Source: Halalkalibacter hemicellulosilyticusJCM 9152 (lineage in GTDB: Bacteria; Bacillota; Bacilli; Bacillales; Bacillaceae_D). Taken from it: a DNA stretch of 64,000 nucleotides. This document shows, one piece after another, positions 44,785 through 54,882 of this stretch (position 1 is its first letter; each line of letters starts with the position of its first letter). Where the stretch lies: contig NZ_BAUU01000010.1 of NCBI RefSeq assembly GCF_000513115.1, forward strand, positions 84,035-148,034, given 5' to 3'. The translations under genes were made by a program, and so were the position numbers. Below the pieces are notes generated by a model, which worked only from the letters and a program-made list of their open reading frames with translations, had not been told where the DNA came from and searched no databases.

Positions 44785-45204
44785 TTATGCTTCAACAACC
44801 TTTCGAAGTCGTTTATTAACTAGTTCAACCCATCCATTATCCATTCTTTCGCGAATAATAGAATTTTTCTCTCCCGATTTTGGAACAATCGTATCTGGAG
44901 ATTTCCAGCCGCTATGTATAAGAGTAAATTCTGTTTTGTTACCTAAGTCCTTAAGTAAAAATGAAATGATCCAACCATCTGTATCCCATGAAAATGAAAG
45001 TTTGTTCGGTTCATCTACTTCTAATACTTTGCATGGTGATGGACCAAATGGGGATTGCACATGAAATTCATGTCCCACTATAGGTTGAAAGTCATTTGGC
45101 ATAAACCATGATTCAATACCTTCAGAGGTAGACACTGTATCCCATACTTTTTGTATGTGAGCTTCAAAAATAACCGTTTGCTTAATATCTTCTAATGCTT
45201 TCAT
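44785..45204 (-). CDS. SRPBCC (AHSA1-like) domain protein
   Basis: This 139-residue protein has the START/AHSA1 fold pattern: [47 protein letters not shown] and FTLIHSGW near the end. Such proteins bind hydrophobic ligands in a deep cavity; partnership with ArsR-type regulators is common and the role unknown. It is the first gene of the two-gene minus-strand operon with an AGGAGTGATT site before its ATG. Confidence 0.85.
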   Translation of the reverse strand: MKALEDIKQTVIFEAHIQKVWDTVSTSEGIESWFMPNDFQPIVGHEFHVQSPFGPSPCKVLEVDEPNKLSFSWDTDGWIISFLLKDLGNKTEFTLIHSGWKSPDTIVPKSGEKNSIIRERMDNGWVELVNKRLRKVVEA

Positions 45205-45227
45205 TCTTAATCACTCCTAGTCCTTAA

Positions 45228-45282
45228 ATAACACCTTTTGGTTTCGTTTAAGAGTATATAACACCTTTTGGTTTCATGTCAA
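45228..45282 (-). promoter_or_regulatory. Promoter with twin operator-like direct repeats
   Basis: ATAACACCTTTTGGTTTC occurs exactly at 45,228-45,245 and again at 45,258-45,275, 30 bases apart (about three helical turns). On the minus strand TTGACA (45,282-45,277), 18 bases, TATACT (45,258-45,253) is a strong promoter. One repeat fills the spacer and the other lies just downstream of the start, a repressor layout. Confidence 0.75.
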
Positions 45283-45702
45283 ATGGAATTTGCATCACCT
45301 CTCCTTTGCAAGTAATAATCTAGAGTTTGCCCGGTTATACATAAATAAATAAGCAGGTTGTTCTATCATTTTTCCAGTGATAAGCTTTAGTTGAAACCGC
45401 ATACAATGTTACTTCTCGATAAATTTTGACAAGTTTGTTAAGAATCTATCCTCCATTAAGCTTCTATTTAGACTACGAGTCTTCTTTTACTACTGAATGT
45501 TATTACCCTTTATGAATCAGTCAAATTGATACCGCAACAAATTAGAGAAAAATTATCGCCTTAAGATGGAAACCATTTTTCGTGTGCAATGATTAAAGTA
45601 GGCTTCCTATCGGGAGATGACTAATTATTTCAGAGAAAGAAATTTAATATGTACGATCAGGAATTGACATAAATATCTTTTAAAAAAGGAGATGGTTTTT
45701 TT
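45283..45702. other. Intergenic gap before the GH5 gene
   Basis: AT-rich sequence with no coding frame, repeat or hairpin that I can support. It should hold the promoter of the GH5 gene. Confidence 0.5.
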
Positions 45703-47400
45703 ATGAGGGAAGTAGGAAGAATGACGAAAATGTTGCTAGTCGTGATGTTCATAGTCCCGCTTTTGCTGAGTGGCCATTCGGCAGAGGCATGGACAGGAAT
45801 GCCAATGGACAAGCTTCATGTAAGTGGTAATCAGCTTGTGAACAGTAGTGGCCAGACCGTTTTGCTAAATGGATGGCATCAACCATCTGGCTCCTATTGG
45901 ACATATCAAGGTAGTAATTATTATTTGGATCGGAATGGTGGCAATCGACATGCTGCCAATTTGGAGTATTTGAAGGATATTAGTGATACCTTCACCGACA
46001 CTTCACCAAAGTACGGAAACGATCACGGCTGGTATATGAATCAGATACGCTTATTCATTGATCGTGAAGATATGGGGGATGTTGCAGCTGGGACATACAA
46101 TTTTGCGGGCTTGCAGGAAGTCACTCAAAATGTCATCATTCCTTATGTTGAATACGCTAAAACGAAAGGTCTTTATGTGACGCTCGGATTAGACTTCACT
46201 CTATTAAATGATCAAGCGACAACGCAATCGAATTTGGATAAGTTCAATGAAATTTGGGGTTATTTAGCATCTAGGCCTGAATTAAGAAGTGCTGATCATG
46301 TTATGTTTGAAATTGTAAATGAACCTGTTCTATCTTATGCGAATGGAAAGTGGGGTGGTCATCCATCTGATCCTGATTTTGTCGATCATTGGAATGCACT
46401 AAGAGATTTCCAGAATTCGATTATCGCAACGATTCGGAATCAAGGAGCGGATAACGTCATCTGGGCTGCTGGACTTGGTTGGGATCAATATTATCAATTG
46501 TGTGCTTCGCATCCGTTAACTGATCCATTGAATAATACGGGGTATGCTGTTCATTGGTATCCTGGATATGGCGCTAATGATGATTACGCTACCCTACAGC
46601 AGCAATGGGATACGAACATTAAGCCTTGTGCTGATCATTACCCAATTAATATAACGGAAACAACTTGGTATAAATGGCAACCAGGTGATCCGGAGTATTG
46701 GCACTTGTTCGATGGGACGAATGAAGGATTTGGAAAAAATACGAAGGCCATTTTTACTGATGCAGGAAATGTCAGTATTGCTGTTCATATGAATGGTTTC
46801 TTACTAGAGCCGGGTGTGCGTAGTACGTTCGCCGATCCGACTGCTGGTTTGAAGTACGATGGTGACCCAGCACGTGACGCTATGGCACGGTTTATTTTTG
46901 AGTGGTATTATGAACGCGCGCAGCTTTATCCGTGGAATGGCATATGGAATGGCATCCACAATGGGGCAACCTATAAGCTGCAAAATCGTGCATCTGGAAA
47001 AATGATTGATGTACCAGGTGGGCAGAATAATAATGGACTTCAGCTTCAGCAATGGGCAGACAATAATGCGACAGCTCAGCAATGGATCATCGATGATATG
47101 GGGACATATAATAATTTTTACAGGTTGACAAGCGTAAGCTCATCAGATAATAAGGTCATGGACGTTCGAAATGGGTCGAGCCATAATGGAGAGGCAATTC
47201 AATTGATGAGTGATTTCGGAAATAGTGCACAACAGTTCAGGTTAATTAGGCTGAGTAATGGTTACTGGAGTATTCTTAATGTGAACAGTAACAAAGCTGT
47301 TGAGGTGACTGGCTCATCATCGGCCGATGGTGCACTATTGCAGCAAAATATGTACCGTGGCGATTTACATCAACAATGGGATTTAATTAGAATTAATTAA
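45703..47400 (+). CDS. Secreted GH5-type glycoside hydrolase with ricin-B (CBM13) domain
   Basis: This 565-residue protein has a Sec signal (MLLVVMFIVPLLLSGHSAEA, cleavage before WTGMP). The catalytic domain (about 32-410) has a TIM-barrel GH5 pattern: LLNGWHQPSG, the acid/base Glu in MFEIVNEPVL, and a likely nucleophile Glu in INITETTW. Residues 425-565 are a beta-trefoil with three QXW repeats (AQQWII, AQQFRL, HQQWDL), a carbohydrate-binding module. The exact GH5 subfamily and polysaccharide are unknown. AAGGAGATGG precedes the ATG; a terminator follows. Confidence 0.85.
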   Translation: MREVGRMTKMLLVVMFIVPLLLSGHSAEAWTGMPMDKLHVSGNQLVNSSGQTVLLNGWHQPSGSYWTYQGSNYYLDRNGGNRHAANLEYLKDISDTFTDTSPKYGNDHGWYMNQIRLFIDREDMGDVAAGTYNFAGLQEVTQNVIIPYVEYAKTKGLYVTLGLDFTLLNDQATTQSNLDKFNEIWGYLASRPELRSADHVMFEIVNEPVLSYANGKWGGHPSDPDFVDHWNALRDFQNSIIATIRNQGADNVIWAAGLGWDQYYQLCASHPLTDPLNNTGYAVHWYPGYGANDDYATLQQQWDTNIKPCADHYPINITETTWYKWQPGDPEYWHLFDGTNEGFGKNTKAIFTDAGNVSIAVHMNGFLLEPGVRSTFADPTAGLKYDGDPARDAMARFIFEWYYERAQLYPWNGIWNGIHNGATYKLQNRASGKMIDVPGGQNNNGLQLQQWADNNATAQQWIIDDMGTYNNFYRLTSVSSSDNKVMDVRNGSSHNGEAIQLMSDFGNSAQQFRLIRLSNGYWSILNVNSNKAVEVTGSSSADGALLQQNMYRGDLHQQWDLIRIN

Positions 47401-47420
47401 TGAAGAGTTATAAAGAGAAA

Positions 47421-47463
47421 AGGGTTCCTATGAAGGTAGAACTACCTTATAGGAGCCTTTTTT
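47421..47463 (+). terminator. Terminator after the GH5 gene
   Basis: GGTTCCTATGAAGGTAG and CTACCTTATAGGAGCC arms, then T6. The next 260 bases to the NRPS gene hold no gene. Confidence 0.8.
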
Positions 47464-47724
47464 ATATTGTACATGTTACTTAGTATTAACGGAGTCTGGG
47501 CTAGTTGCTGAAGATGGTGTTAATGTAATGATCAAGAGTGGCTGGTTGGATTTTCCGGCTTGTTAGTCTAGTAGAACGCCAAAAATAAAATATTCTATAA
47601 AAACCTAAAATTAACATAAAATTAAAAGAAACTAAATTTTAGTACAACAATTGAGGAGTAATATTGAGGTTGTACAAAAAATAACAAATTTTTTCAATTA
47701 ATTGTATGTTAAGGAGGGAGATAA

Positions 47725-50700
47725 ATGATCAAAGAACTGTCTGAAAAACAAGTGAAAATCTATGAAGTCATTTCAAAAGTGACAGGTTATCCAATAGATG
47801 ACTTAGAAGAAGATTTTTATCTAGAGGGTGATTTAGGATTAGATTCAATTAAAATGATTACGCTTGTAAATGAGCTTATGAAGCTAATTCCTACGTCTAA
47901 GTATGAAATGTTTGTTAAAAAGTATCCATTTGAAGTGATTGTGCAGTTAGAAACCGTTGCTGAGCTTTGTGATTTATTCAATGTATCTTTAGTGGAAGAG
48001 AATAATACCCCTAAGATGATTCCTCAACATTCCTCAAATACAACTTACGTGTATCAGATGATCTCAGACATTACAGGCTATCCGATTCAAGATATGGAAA
48101 AGGACTTATATTTAGAAGCAGATTTAGGATTAGATTCAATTAAAATGATTACGCTTATGAACGAGCTAATGAAAAAAATACCTCCAGAAAAAATGACGGA
48201 ATTTCAAGAGCAATTTCCTATGGAACGACTGATGACCTTTGAAACAGTTGAAGACCTTTGCTTATTATTGGATCAAGTTGATGGCTTTGAACAGGGTCAA
48301 CCAGCTTTAGCGTCTACAAATCGAATACAGAATACAAATAGTGAAGAATGTTCAAATGAAGCGTTAGAGATAGCTGATGCTCAATATACATTTTTAATTT
48401 CTTATCAGGCCGTATCTACTCTTTCAATTACGACCGGAGTTAGGATTACAGGATATATGAATGAAGTACACCTTTGGGAAGCGTGGAGCAAATTAATTGA
48501 ATATCACCCTATTCTTCGAGCTGTTTTTAGTAAACCACAACATGCTAATACCTTTAAAGAATTTCAACTTTGTCTACTAGATCATGTGATACCTCCAAAA
48601 ATCATACTAGAAGATCTCACACATATGACTCCAAGTGCGCAACAACAATTTTTGAATGACTGTTTTAAAGACTCTTTAAATAAAAAATCTAATATATTTG
48701 AGTGGCCCCTTCATCGGGTACGATTACTTCGGTTAGGTGAAACGACTTTTCAAATGATCATTGAAAACATTCATTTAATATCGGATGGATTAGGAAATCA
48801 AATGTTTATCCGAGATTTACTAACTTTTTATGATGCGATAGTGTCAGGAAAAACGATAGAAAGCCCACCTCTTACTTCAATCGAATATAATGACATTATT
48901 TTTCAATTAAATCAATGGTCAGATGAAAGTGAACAGTTCCATTTAAAGAAGTATTTACAGGAACAAGGGCGAAAAAAGTATATCTTTCAATTACCTGAAT
49001 ATAAGAAGGAACATTCAGAAGGCGACGAGGCTATAACAACAGCGATACAAAAAAGAGTTCTTAATGCGTCAACAGTCGATCGTCTTATGGAAGTGGCAAA
49101 ACAGCAACGAGTTTCTTTATTTGTATTATTACTAACAGCTTACTTAGAAGTGATAAAAGCTTACGGTGAAAAAGATGAGCAAGTTATACTGAATATTCCA
49201 ACATCCGGGAAAATCTATCCAAATGTGGATGCTTCACCTCTTTTGGGAACATTTGCTCAAAATCTAGCCTTAACATTTGAATTGAGAGGGAGGGACGAAA
49301 GTTTAGAGGAAATGGTTCAACGTATTCAACGAGAAATGAATGGTCATCTTACATCAGGTATGGATCGAGCACAAAATCATCAAGCGGCACTTATGGCGAA
49401 GGAACAAATTCAATTAATAGATGGTGAGATGTCAACGACAACAAAAAGGTTTGTTCAATCTTCATTAAAATCAAACCTTTACTTATCTTATGTAGGAGAC
49501 GTTCAATTAGATAAACAGTACGGTGAATGCCATGTATATGATTATGAATCATATACATGTACAAATCCTGGAACCATTGATTTACTCGTGGAATGCTTCC
49601 ATGGGCAAATGATTTTCACCGCAAACTATGATCAATACACCTTTGATGCAGAGTTCATTACGAAGCATCTAGATAAATTAGAGAACATGGTAGAGACATT
49701 TACATATTTAGAACAGCTAGAAGAAGTGAAAGAGCTCTCATCTATTGAATATGTACCAGTTGTTAGAGAAAAAGTAGCTAATGTGTTGAGAGAAATCTGC
49801 GGAATTCATGTCAATGATGACAATATTAATAAAGATTTAGATGCAGAGTTAGGCTTAGATTCTTTAGAGCGTATCCGACTCGTAGCTAAGCTAGAAAAGC
49901 TATTTAATGGTGTGGACAGACAATTGTTATTTGAGTGTAGAACGGTTGTAGAATTTATTGAACAAATAAATAAGATGAATAAAGACATTTCAGTATTAGA
50001 AGAAATGCTGATTCATGAACAAATAAAAAAGCAAAGCGAAAAGACACCAAATGCTATAGCAATATCACATAGAACAGAACAAGTAACGTACAAAGAATTG
50101 CATGAACGATCAAATCAATTAGCACATTATTTACGGTCATTAGGTGTGCAAAGAGGTTCACATATTGGTGTCTTTGTTTATCCGGGACCTGCGATGATAG
50201 TAGGTATGCTCGCCGTTATGAAAGCAGGAGCCACGTATATTCCTATTGATCCAACGTATCCCGATAAGCGAATAGAGTATATTGTAACCCATTCGGAAGT
50301 GCAGACGATTATTTGCGATCAAGAAACGCTTCTCCAAGCAAATAATATGTATGTAACCTGTAGAACAGTTCAAGCTATTTTGACAGTAGATGATCTAGAA
50401 ATGAAAATGAAAAGGGAACATCCTATTATTTCAAAAGCAGATTGGATAACAGCCGAGAAATCAGACTTAGAGCTAGCATATTCAGCTGACGATGTCATGG
50501 TTATTTTATATACATCTGGATCTACGGGTAACCCTAAGGGGGTTATGCTTTCGCAGCGTGGTTTTATAAATCGTCTGAGCTGGCATCAAAAGCAATTCCA
50601 ATTACAAGAGGGAGACCGAGTTGCTCAGAAAACATCGTGTTGTTTTGATATTTCAGTTTGGGAATTGTTCTGGCCGCTTATGTATGGTGGTACCGTATGT

Positions 50701-53688
50701 CCAGTTGAAAATAGTATTGTTAAAAATCCTTGGAAGCTAGCAAAATGGATTGAAGTAAATCGAATTAACTATTTACATTTTGTTCCTTCCTTATTTGGTG
50801 AATTTTTATACGCATTGGAAGATGAACGTTATCAATTTAGTCATTTAAAATGGCTATTATTCAGTGGGGAAGCTTTGACAACCGCATTAATACGAAAATG
50901 GATAAATCAGCATGGGACGAAAGTAAATTTAGCAAACCTTTATGGGCCTACTGAAGCATCGATTGATGTTACTTGTTATGTAATGAATCGGCTTTCTGAA
51001 GGAAGTGACGAAAATATTGTCCCGATTGGTCATCCAATTGATAACGTTTCAATTAAGCTATTAGATGAGGAAATGAGAGAGGTAAAAAAAGGAGAAATAG
51101 GCCACCTGTGGATAGGTGGGTCCCAACTGGCAAAAGGATACTACAAGGATAGGAAAAAAACAGAGGAATCCTTTTACAAAAATCCATTTTCTGACGTGAA
51201 AAGTGAGTATATTTACAAAACAGGCGATTTGGCAAGAGAGGGGGAGGATGGCTACTTAGAATTTCATGGCAGGGTGGATTCACAAATAAAGCTTCGTGGT
51301 TTCAGAATTGAATTGGGAGAAATTGAAGCCGTTTTAGTGAAGCAAAAAGGTGTCGTTGAAGCAGCAGTTGTCGTTCAAGATACGAGTATTCAGCCTAAGT
51401 TAGTTGCGTGTATAGTCGGTAACGAAGATCATCTAGAGCTTTTACAAAGTCTAAGAAGTCACTTGCCAAGCTATATGATTCCTCACCGCATAGAGACATT
51501 TATTCGATTGCCCAAAAACTTAAATGGCAAGATAGATCGAAAGGTATTACTTGAGCAATTGACTGATAGCAATGGGAAAACCGCTTATACGTATCCACTT
51601 GCTCCAGCTCAAAAGTGGCTAACAACTTATTATGAGTATCCTTATAGCTGGACAGGCTATACGCAATTCATTTATAAGCAGCCATTACAGCTAGAGAAGT
51701 TTAATCAGTCTTTAACGATTGTTGCAAATCGATATGAGGTTTTACGTTGCTTTTTACAACTAGAAGGAAATGTGTGGAGGCAGCAAATTATTCCTTCAGT
51801 CGAAAAAATAGAAGCTGAATGGTATGATACGAGATTTATCCAAGATGCTGAACGTGAGCACCTTCAGCAAAAGTTAATTGATCAAACTATTCAGCGTTTA
51901 AATGCGGAACAGTGGCCTTTGTGGAAGGTTTTGGTATTGAAAATAGACGAGGATAGATATTCCATTGCAGTAGTCGGTCATCACCTTATTTCAGATGTGA
52001 TGACAAATCATCTACTGTTTAAGGAGATATGGAGTGTTTACAGGCTGCTTTTGGAAGAAAAAGAAGTGAAACAACAGCCAGATCATAGTTATACACAATT
52101 TATTCAGGATGTTGAAGAAAAGAAAAATCGATTTAAATCGAATTATGTTTCCTATTGGAATGGACAGTTAATGGATTCTAATCGATTGCAAATGACTTTT
52201 GATTTCCAAAAAGGAGAAAATATCGAAGACTCAGCTCGCTTGGAGAGCTTTACATTATCGAAGCAGCAAACAGCTATTCTTCGAAATAAGGGTAAAAAGT
52301 ACTTTCAAACAAACCTTTATCCAATCTTACTTGCTCCTTTGTATAAGCTCTTTCGTTATGAAACAAAGCAAGACAATATTATGATTAGTCATCGTGTTCA
52401 TGGAAGAGATCTAGGAGATAACAAGCGTTATATAGAGGTTCCTGGCAATTTTTCAGTTAACTACCCTTTAGGTATTTTGGTGAATGAAAAGGATAGCTGG
52501 TTAGAGCTCGTTCGACGTATTCAAGATAAAATGGATGGAGTGCCTCTTAAAGGGGTAAGTTATGACTTAATTTCTGACCAATTATCTACTCATTTGTATC
52601 CTGATAACAAACTAACTGACATAAGAGTCAATTATTTAGGAAACAGAGATTTACCGCAGCTTGATTTGTTTGAATTTTCTAAAGAGAATATTGACCGCCG
52701 GTATTCAAATGCAAGTCAAAAGCGTGCAACGGTGTTTGAGTTTTTTCTGTCAGTCGTTGATGGACAATTCGCCTTGGACATTGAGTATTCTAATAACCTC
52801 TTTCAACGATCAACAGTTAAGAGGTTAGGAAACCAATATATGCGTTACTTAGAAGACCTACTTCATTCGACTTCGACTAATAAACAGTCAAGTGAAAATC
52901 AATCGGTACCATATGTGAAGAGATCTCCTATGCATAAAGTAGCTCTTATTACAGGTGGAAGTCGCGGGATCGGTAAAGCAATTGGATTAACGATGGCACG
53001 TGAAGGGATTGACGTAGCATTAGTGTCTAGGTCTGTCGCAACATTAGAAGAAGCAACTGAAGAATTTAGAAGTGTAGGGGTGGAACCATTAATTTTATCG
53101 GCGGATATTAGTCAGATGTCTAATGCGGAAGAGGCTGTGAATTTTGTTGTGGAACGTTACGGACAGATTGATATTTTGGTCAATAATGCTGGAATTACAA
53201 AAGTGGGTGCTATCAATGAAATGACACCTGATGAGTGGAGAAGAATTATCGAGGTGAATCTTATTGGAACATACCATATGTGCCGCCAAGTGATCCCACA
53301 TTTTTCAGAAAAGGGTGAAGGCAAGATTATTAATATTGGCTCAGACTCTTCACTTATCGGATACCCTTTGATGAGTGCATATGCGGCCTCAAAGCACGCC
53401 ATTCTCGGGTTGACTCGATCATTATCGGAAGAGTTAAAGGCTCATAACATTCAAGTTAATGCTGTTTGCCCGGCATTTGTAGATACTGAGATGACACCGT
53501 CCTCTTTTCGAAAGGCAGCGATACCAACTGAACAAATAGCCGATGTAGTAGCTTTTTTAGCATCAGATAAAGCAAATTGTATAACGGGAGAAGAAATAAA
53601 AGTATATGGGAAGCAAGACATGTATTGGTTTGGCTCAAAGCAAGTACCAGTACTAAAGGGAGTATTGAATTCAGCAAATATGCCTTAA
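47725..53688 (+). CDS. NRPS protein with order ACP-ACP-C-ACP-A-E-SDR
   Basis: This 1987-residue megasynthase contains, in order: two tandem carrier domains (GLDSI, Ser41 and Ser138); a condensation domain (about 220-660, IHLISDG at 349-355 with the second His kept); a third carrier (GLDSL, Ser713); an adenylation domain (about 755-1280: YTSGSTGNPKG 929, FDISVWELF 974, NLYGPTE 1071, YKTGD 1164, NGKIDR 1267); a condensation-fold domain closest to epimerases (HHLISD 1419, HGRD 1559, VNYLGN 1635); and a classical SDR (TGGSRGIG 1743, NNAG 1820, Y1886-K1890). The A-domain pocket reads D-I-W-H-L-S-L-I-D-K, the serine code. No thioesterase is present. AAGGAGGGAG precedes the ATG. Confidence 0.92.
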   Translation: MIKELSEKQVKIYEVISKVTGYPIDDLEEDFYLEGDLGLDSIKMITLVNELMKLIPTSKYEMFVKKYPFEVIVQLETVAELCDLFNVSLVEENNTPKMIPQHSSNTTYVYQMISDITGYPIQDMEKDLYLEADLGLDSIKMITLMNELMKKIPPEKMTEFQEQFPMERLMTFETVEDLCLLLDQVDGFEQGQPALASTNRIQNTNSEECSNEALEIADAQYTFLISYQAVSTLSITTGVRITGYMNEVHLWEAWSKLIEYHPILRAVFSKPQHANTFKEFQLCLLDHVIPPKIILEDLTHMTPSAQQQFLNDCFKDSLNKKSNIFEWPLHRVRLLRLGETTFQMIIENIHLISDGLGNQMFIRDLLTFYDAIVSGKTIESPPLTSIEYNDIIFQLNQWSDESEQFHLKKYLQEQGRKKYIFQLPEYKKEHSEGDEAITTAIQKRVLNASTVDRLMEVAKQQRVSLFVLLLTAYLEVIKAYGEKDEQVILNIPTSGKIYPNVDASPLLGTFAQNLALTFELRGRDESLEEMVQRIQREMNGHLTSGMDRAQNHQAALMAKEQIQLIDGEMSTTTKRFVQSSLKSNLYLSYVGDVQLDKQYGECHVYDYESYTCTNPGTIDLLVECFHGQMIFTANYDQYTFDAEFITKHLDKLENMVETFTYLEQLEEVKELSSIEYVPVVREKVANVLREICGIHVNDDNINKDLDAELGLDSLERIRLVAKLEKLFNGVDRQLLFECRTVVEFIEQINKMNKDISVLEEMLIHEQIKKQSEKTPNAIAISHRTEQVTYKELHERSNQLAHYLRSLGVQRGSHIGVFVYPGPAMIVGMLAVMKAGATYIPIDPTYPDKRIEYIVTHSEVQTIICDQETLLQANNMYVTCRTVQAILTVDDLEMKMKREHPIISKADWITAEKSDLELAYSADDVMVILYTSGSTGNPKGVMLSQRGFINRLSWHQKQFQLQEGDRVAQKTSCCFDISVWELFWPLMYGGTVCPVENSIVKNPWKLAKWIEVNRINYLHFVPSLFGEFLYALEDERYQFSHLKWLLFSGEALTTALIRKWINQHGTKVNLANLYGPTEASIDVTCYVMNRLSEGSDENIVPIGHPIDNVSIKLLDEEMREVKKGEIGHLWIGGSQLAKGYYKDRKKTEESFYKNPFSDVKSEYIYKTGDLAREGEDGYLEFHGRVDSQIKLRGFRIELGEIEAVLVKQKGVVEAAVVVQDTSIQPKLVACIVGNEDHLELLQSLRSHLPSYMIPHRIETFIRLPKNLNGKIDRKVLLEQLTDSNGKTAYTYPLAPAQKWLTTYYEYPYSWTGYTQFIYKQPLQLEKFNQSLTIVANRYEVLRCFLQLEGNVWRQQIIPSVEKIEAEWYDTRFIQDAEREHLQQKLIDQTIQRLNAEQWPLWKVLVLKIDEDRYSIAVVGHHLISDVMTNHLLFKEIWSVYRLLLEEKEVKQQPDHSYTQFIQDVEEKKNRFKSNYVSYWNGQLMDSNRLQMTFDFQKGENIEDSARLESFTLSKQQTAILRNKGKKYFQTNLYPILLAPLYKLFRYETKQDNIMISHRVHGRDLGDNKRYIEVPGNFSVNYPLGILVNEKDSWLELVRRIQDKMDGVPLKGVSYDLISDQLSTHLYPDNKLTDIRVNYLGNRDLPQLDLFEFSKENIDRRYSNASQKRATVFEFFLSVVDGQFALDIEYSNNLFQRSTVKRLGNQYMRYLEDLLHSTSTNKQSSENQSVPYVKRSPMHKVALITGGSRGIGKAIGLTMAREGIDVALVSRSVATLEEATEEFRSVGVEPLILSADISQMSNAEEAVNFVVERYGQIDILVNNAGITKVGAINEMTPDEWRRIIEVNLIGTYHMCRQVIPHFSEKGEGKIINIGSDSSLIGYPLMSAYAASKHAILGLTRSLSEELKAHNIQVNAVCPAFVDTEMTPSSFRKAAIPTEQIADVVAFLASDKANCITGEEIKVYGKQDMYWFGSKQVPVLKGVLNSANMP

Positions 53689-53704
53689 TAAGGGGAACGG
53701 AATA

Positions 53705-54868
53705 ATGAATCAATTTAATAAGCTTTTTGGAGACCGTAAATGGGTGATCTATCATATTGCGCTTCTAGTTGGATTTGCGATGGGGACGATTGTTCCTATC
53801 GCAACGACATATATGACCCAGCTTCAGACGAGTAGTGTTTGGATTGGGATCATTTCCTCTTCCTTCTTCCTTACAATGGCGCTGGGCTCGATTTATTTAG
53901 TTCGAACTATAAATGGGAAAGATGTTTCAATGATTATTATTTTCGGTCTTGTTATGACAGCTATATGTTCAATAATTTTTCCTTTTGTTCTATCAACAAT
54001 AACGTGGCTTGTTCTAATGTCTTTAATGGGGGTGGGGATTAGCTTTAATTTAGTTGGTGTACAAACAGTGATGCATTCACTTACACAAGCTGATTCAAAG
54101 GCTCTAGTTAGTGGTGTTTATTCTTTATTTTTTGCTTGTGGATTTGTTATTAGTGCGATCAGTGGACCGATTATTTATGATTGGAACAATTGGATGCCAT
54201 TTTTTATCGCATCATTCGCTCTACTTGTGACTTCATGGTTTATTTATTTAAAGCTTAAAGGAGCCATCATTGTTCCTCATAATCAAAAAAGAGATGTGTT
54301 TACGCGCGTTAAATTACCTTTATATGGCGCATTTGTGTATGGCTTTATTGAAACGACCGTCATCGCTCTTTATCCCATGTATTTACTCATGCGTGGAATT
54401 GAAATCACGATGATTGGCTTTGCATTTGGAGTCTTTGTGTTTGGTGGAGTTCTTGGAACAATCCCGGTTACGTATTTGGCGGATCGAATAGGACGTGAAA
54501 AATGTTACGGGTTAACGGTGGCCATTTCTGTTTTATCCATAATCGGTATTATGACGTTCACAAGCTTTACAGGTATCCTTATTTTTTCCTTTATTACAGG
54601 CTTTGCAGTTGGGCCTTTGTATGCTCTTTCCTTAGCTTTAACCGTTCAAGATTTAAAGAACGATGAGCTTTCATCGGGTACAGCCCTGTTTACATTTACG
54701 TATGGTATCGGCTCGGCAGCGGGGCCGATCTTATCTGCAATAGCCATTCAGCTATTTGGTGTTAATCATTTGTTTACGGTAAGTCTACTATTTTTTCTAT
54801 TACTATTTATTCAGCTTACATTAACCCAATTAACAATAAAGAAGAAAGCAGAGCAAATAACAGGGTGA
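53705..54868 (+). CDS. MFS transporter, probable exporter of the NRPS/PKS product
   Basis: This 387-residue protein has 12 hydrophobic segments and MFS features: a GRA-type loop (LADRIGREKCYGLTVAI) between segments 8 and 9 and a central cytoplasmic loop (KGAIIVPHNQKRDVFTRVKLP). Drug-exporter members are common in biosynthetic clusters. It starts 16 bases after the NRPS stop and its stop overlaps the first possible start of the PKS, so it is embedded in the same operon. Confidence 0.88.
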   Translation: MNQFNKLFGDRKWVIYHIALLVGFAMGTIVPIATTYMTQLQTSSVWIGIISSSFFLTMALGSIYLVRTINGKDVSMIIIFGLVMTAICSIIFPFVLSTITWLVLMSLMGVGISFNLVGVQTVMHSLTQADSKALVSGVYSLFFACGFVISAISGPIIYDWNNWMPFFIASFALLVTSWFIYLKLKGAIIVPHNQKRDVFTRVKLPLYGAFVYGFIETTVIALYPMYLLMRGIEITMIGFAFGVFVFGGVLGTIPVTYLADRIGREKCYGLTVAISVLSIIGIMTFTSFTGILIFSFITGFAVGPLYALSLALTVQDLKNDELSSGTALFTFTYGIGSAAGPILSAIAIQLFGVNHLFTVSLLFFLLLFIQLTLTQLTIKKKAEQITG

Positions 54869-54882
54869 AAAAGGAGAGTTTA

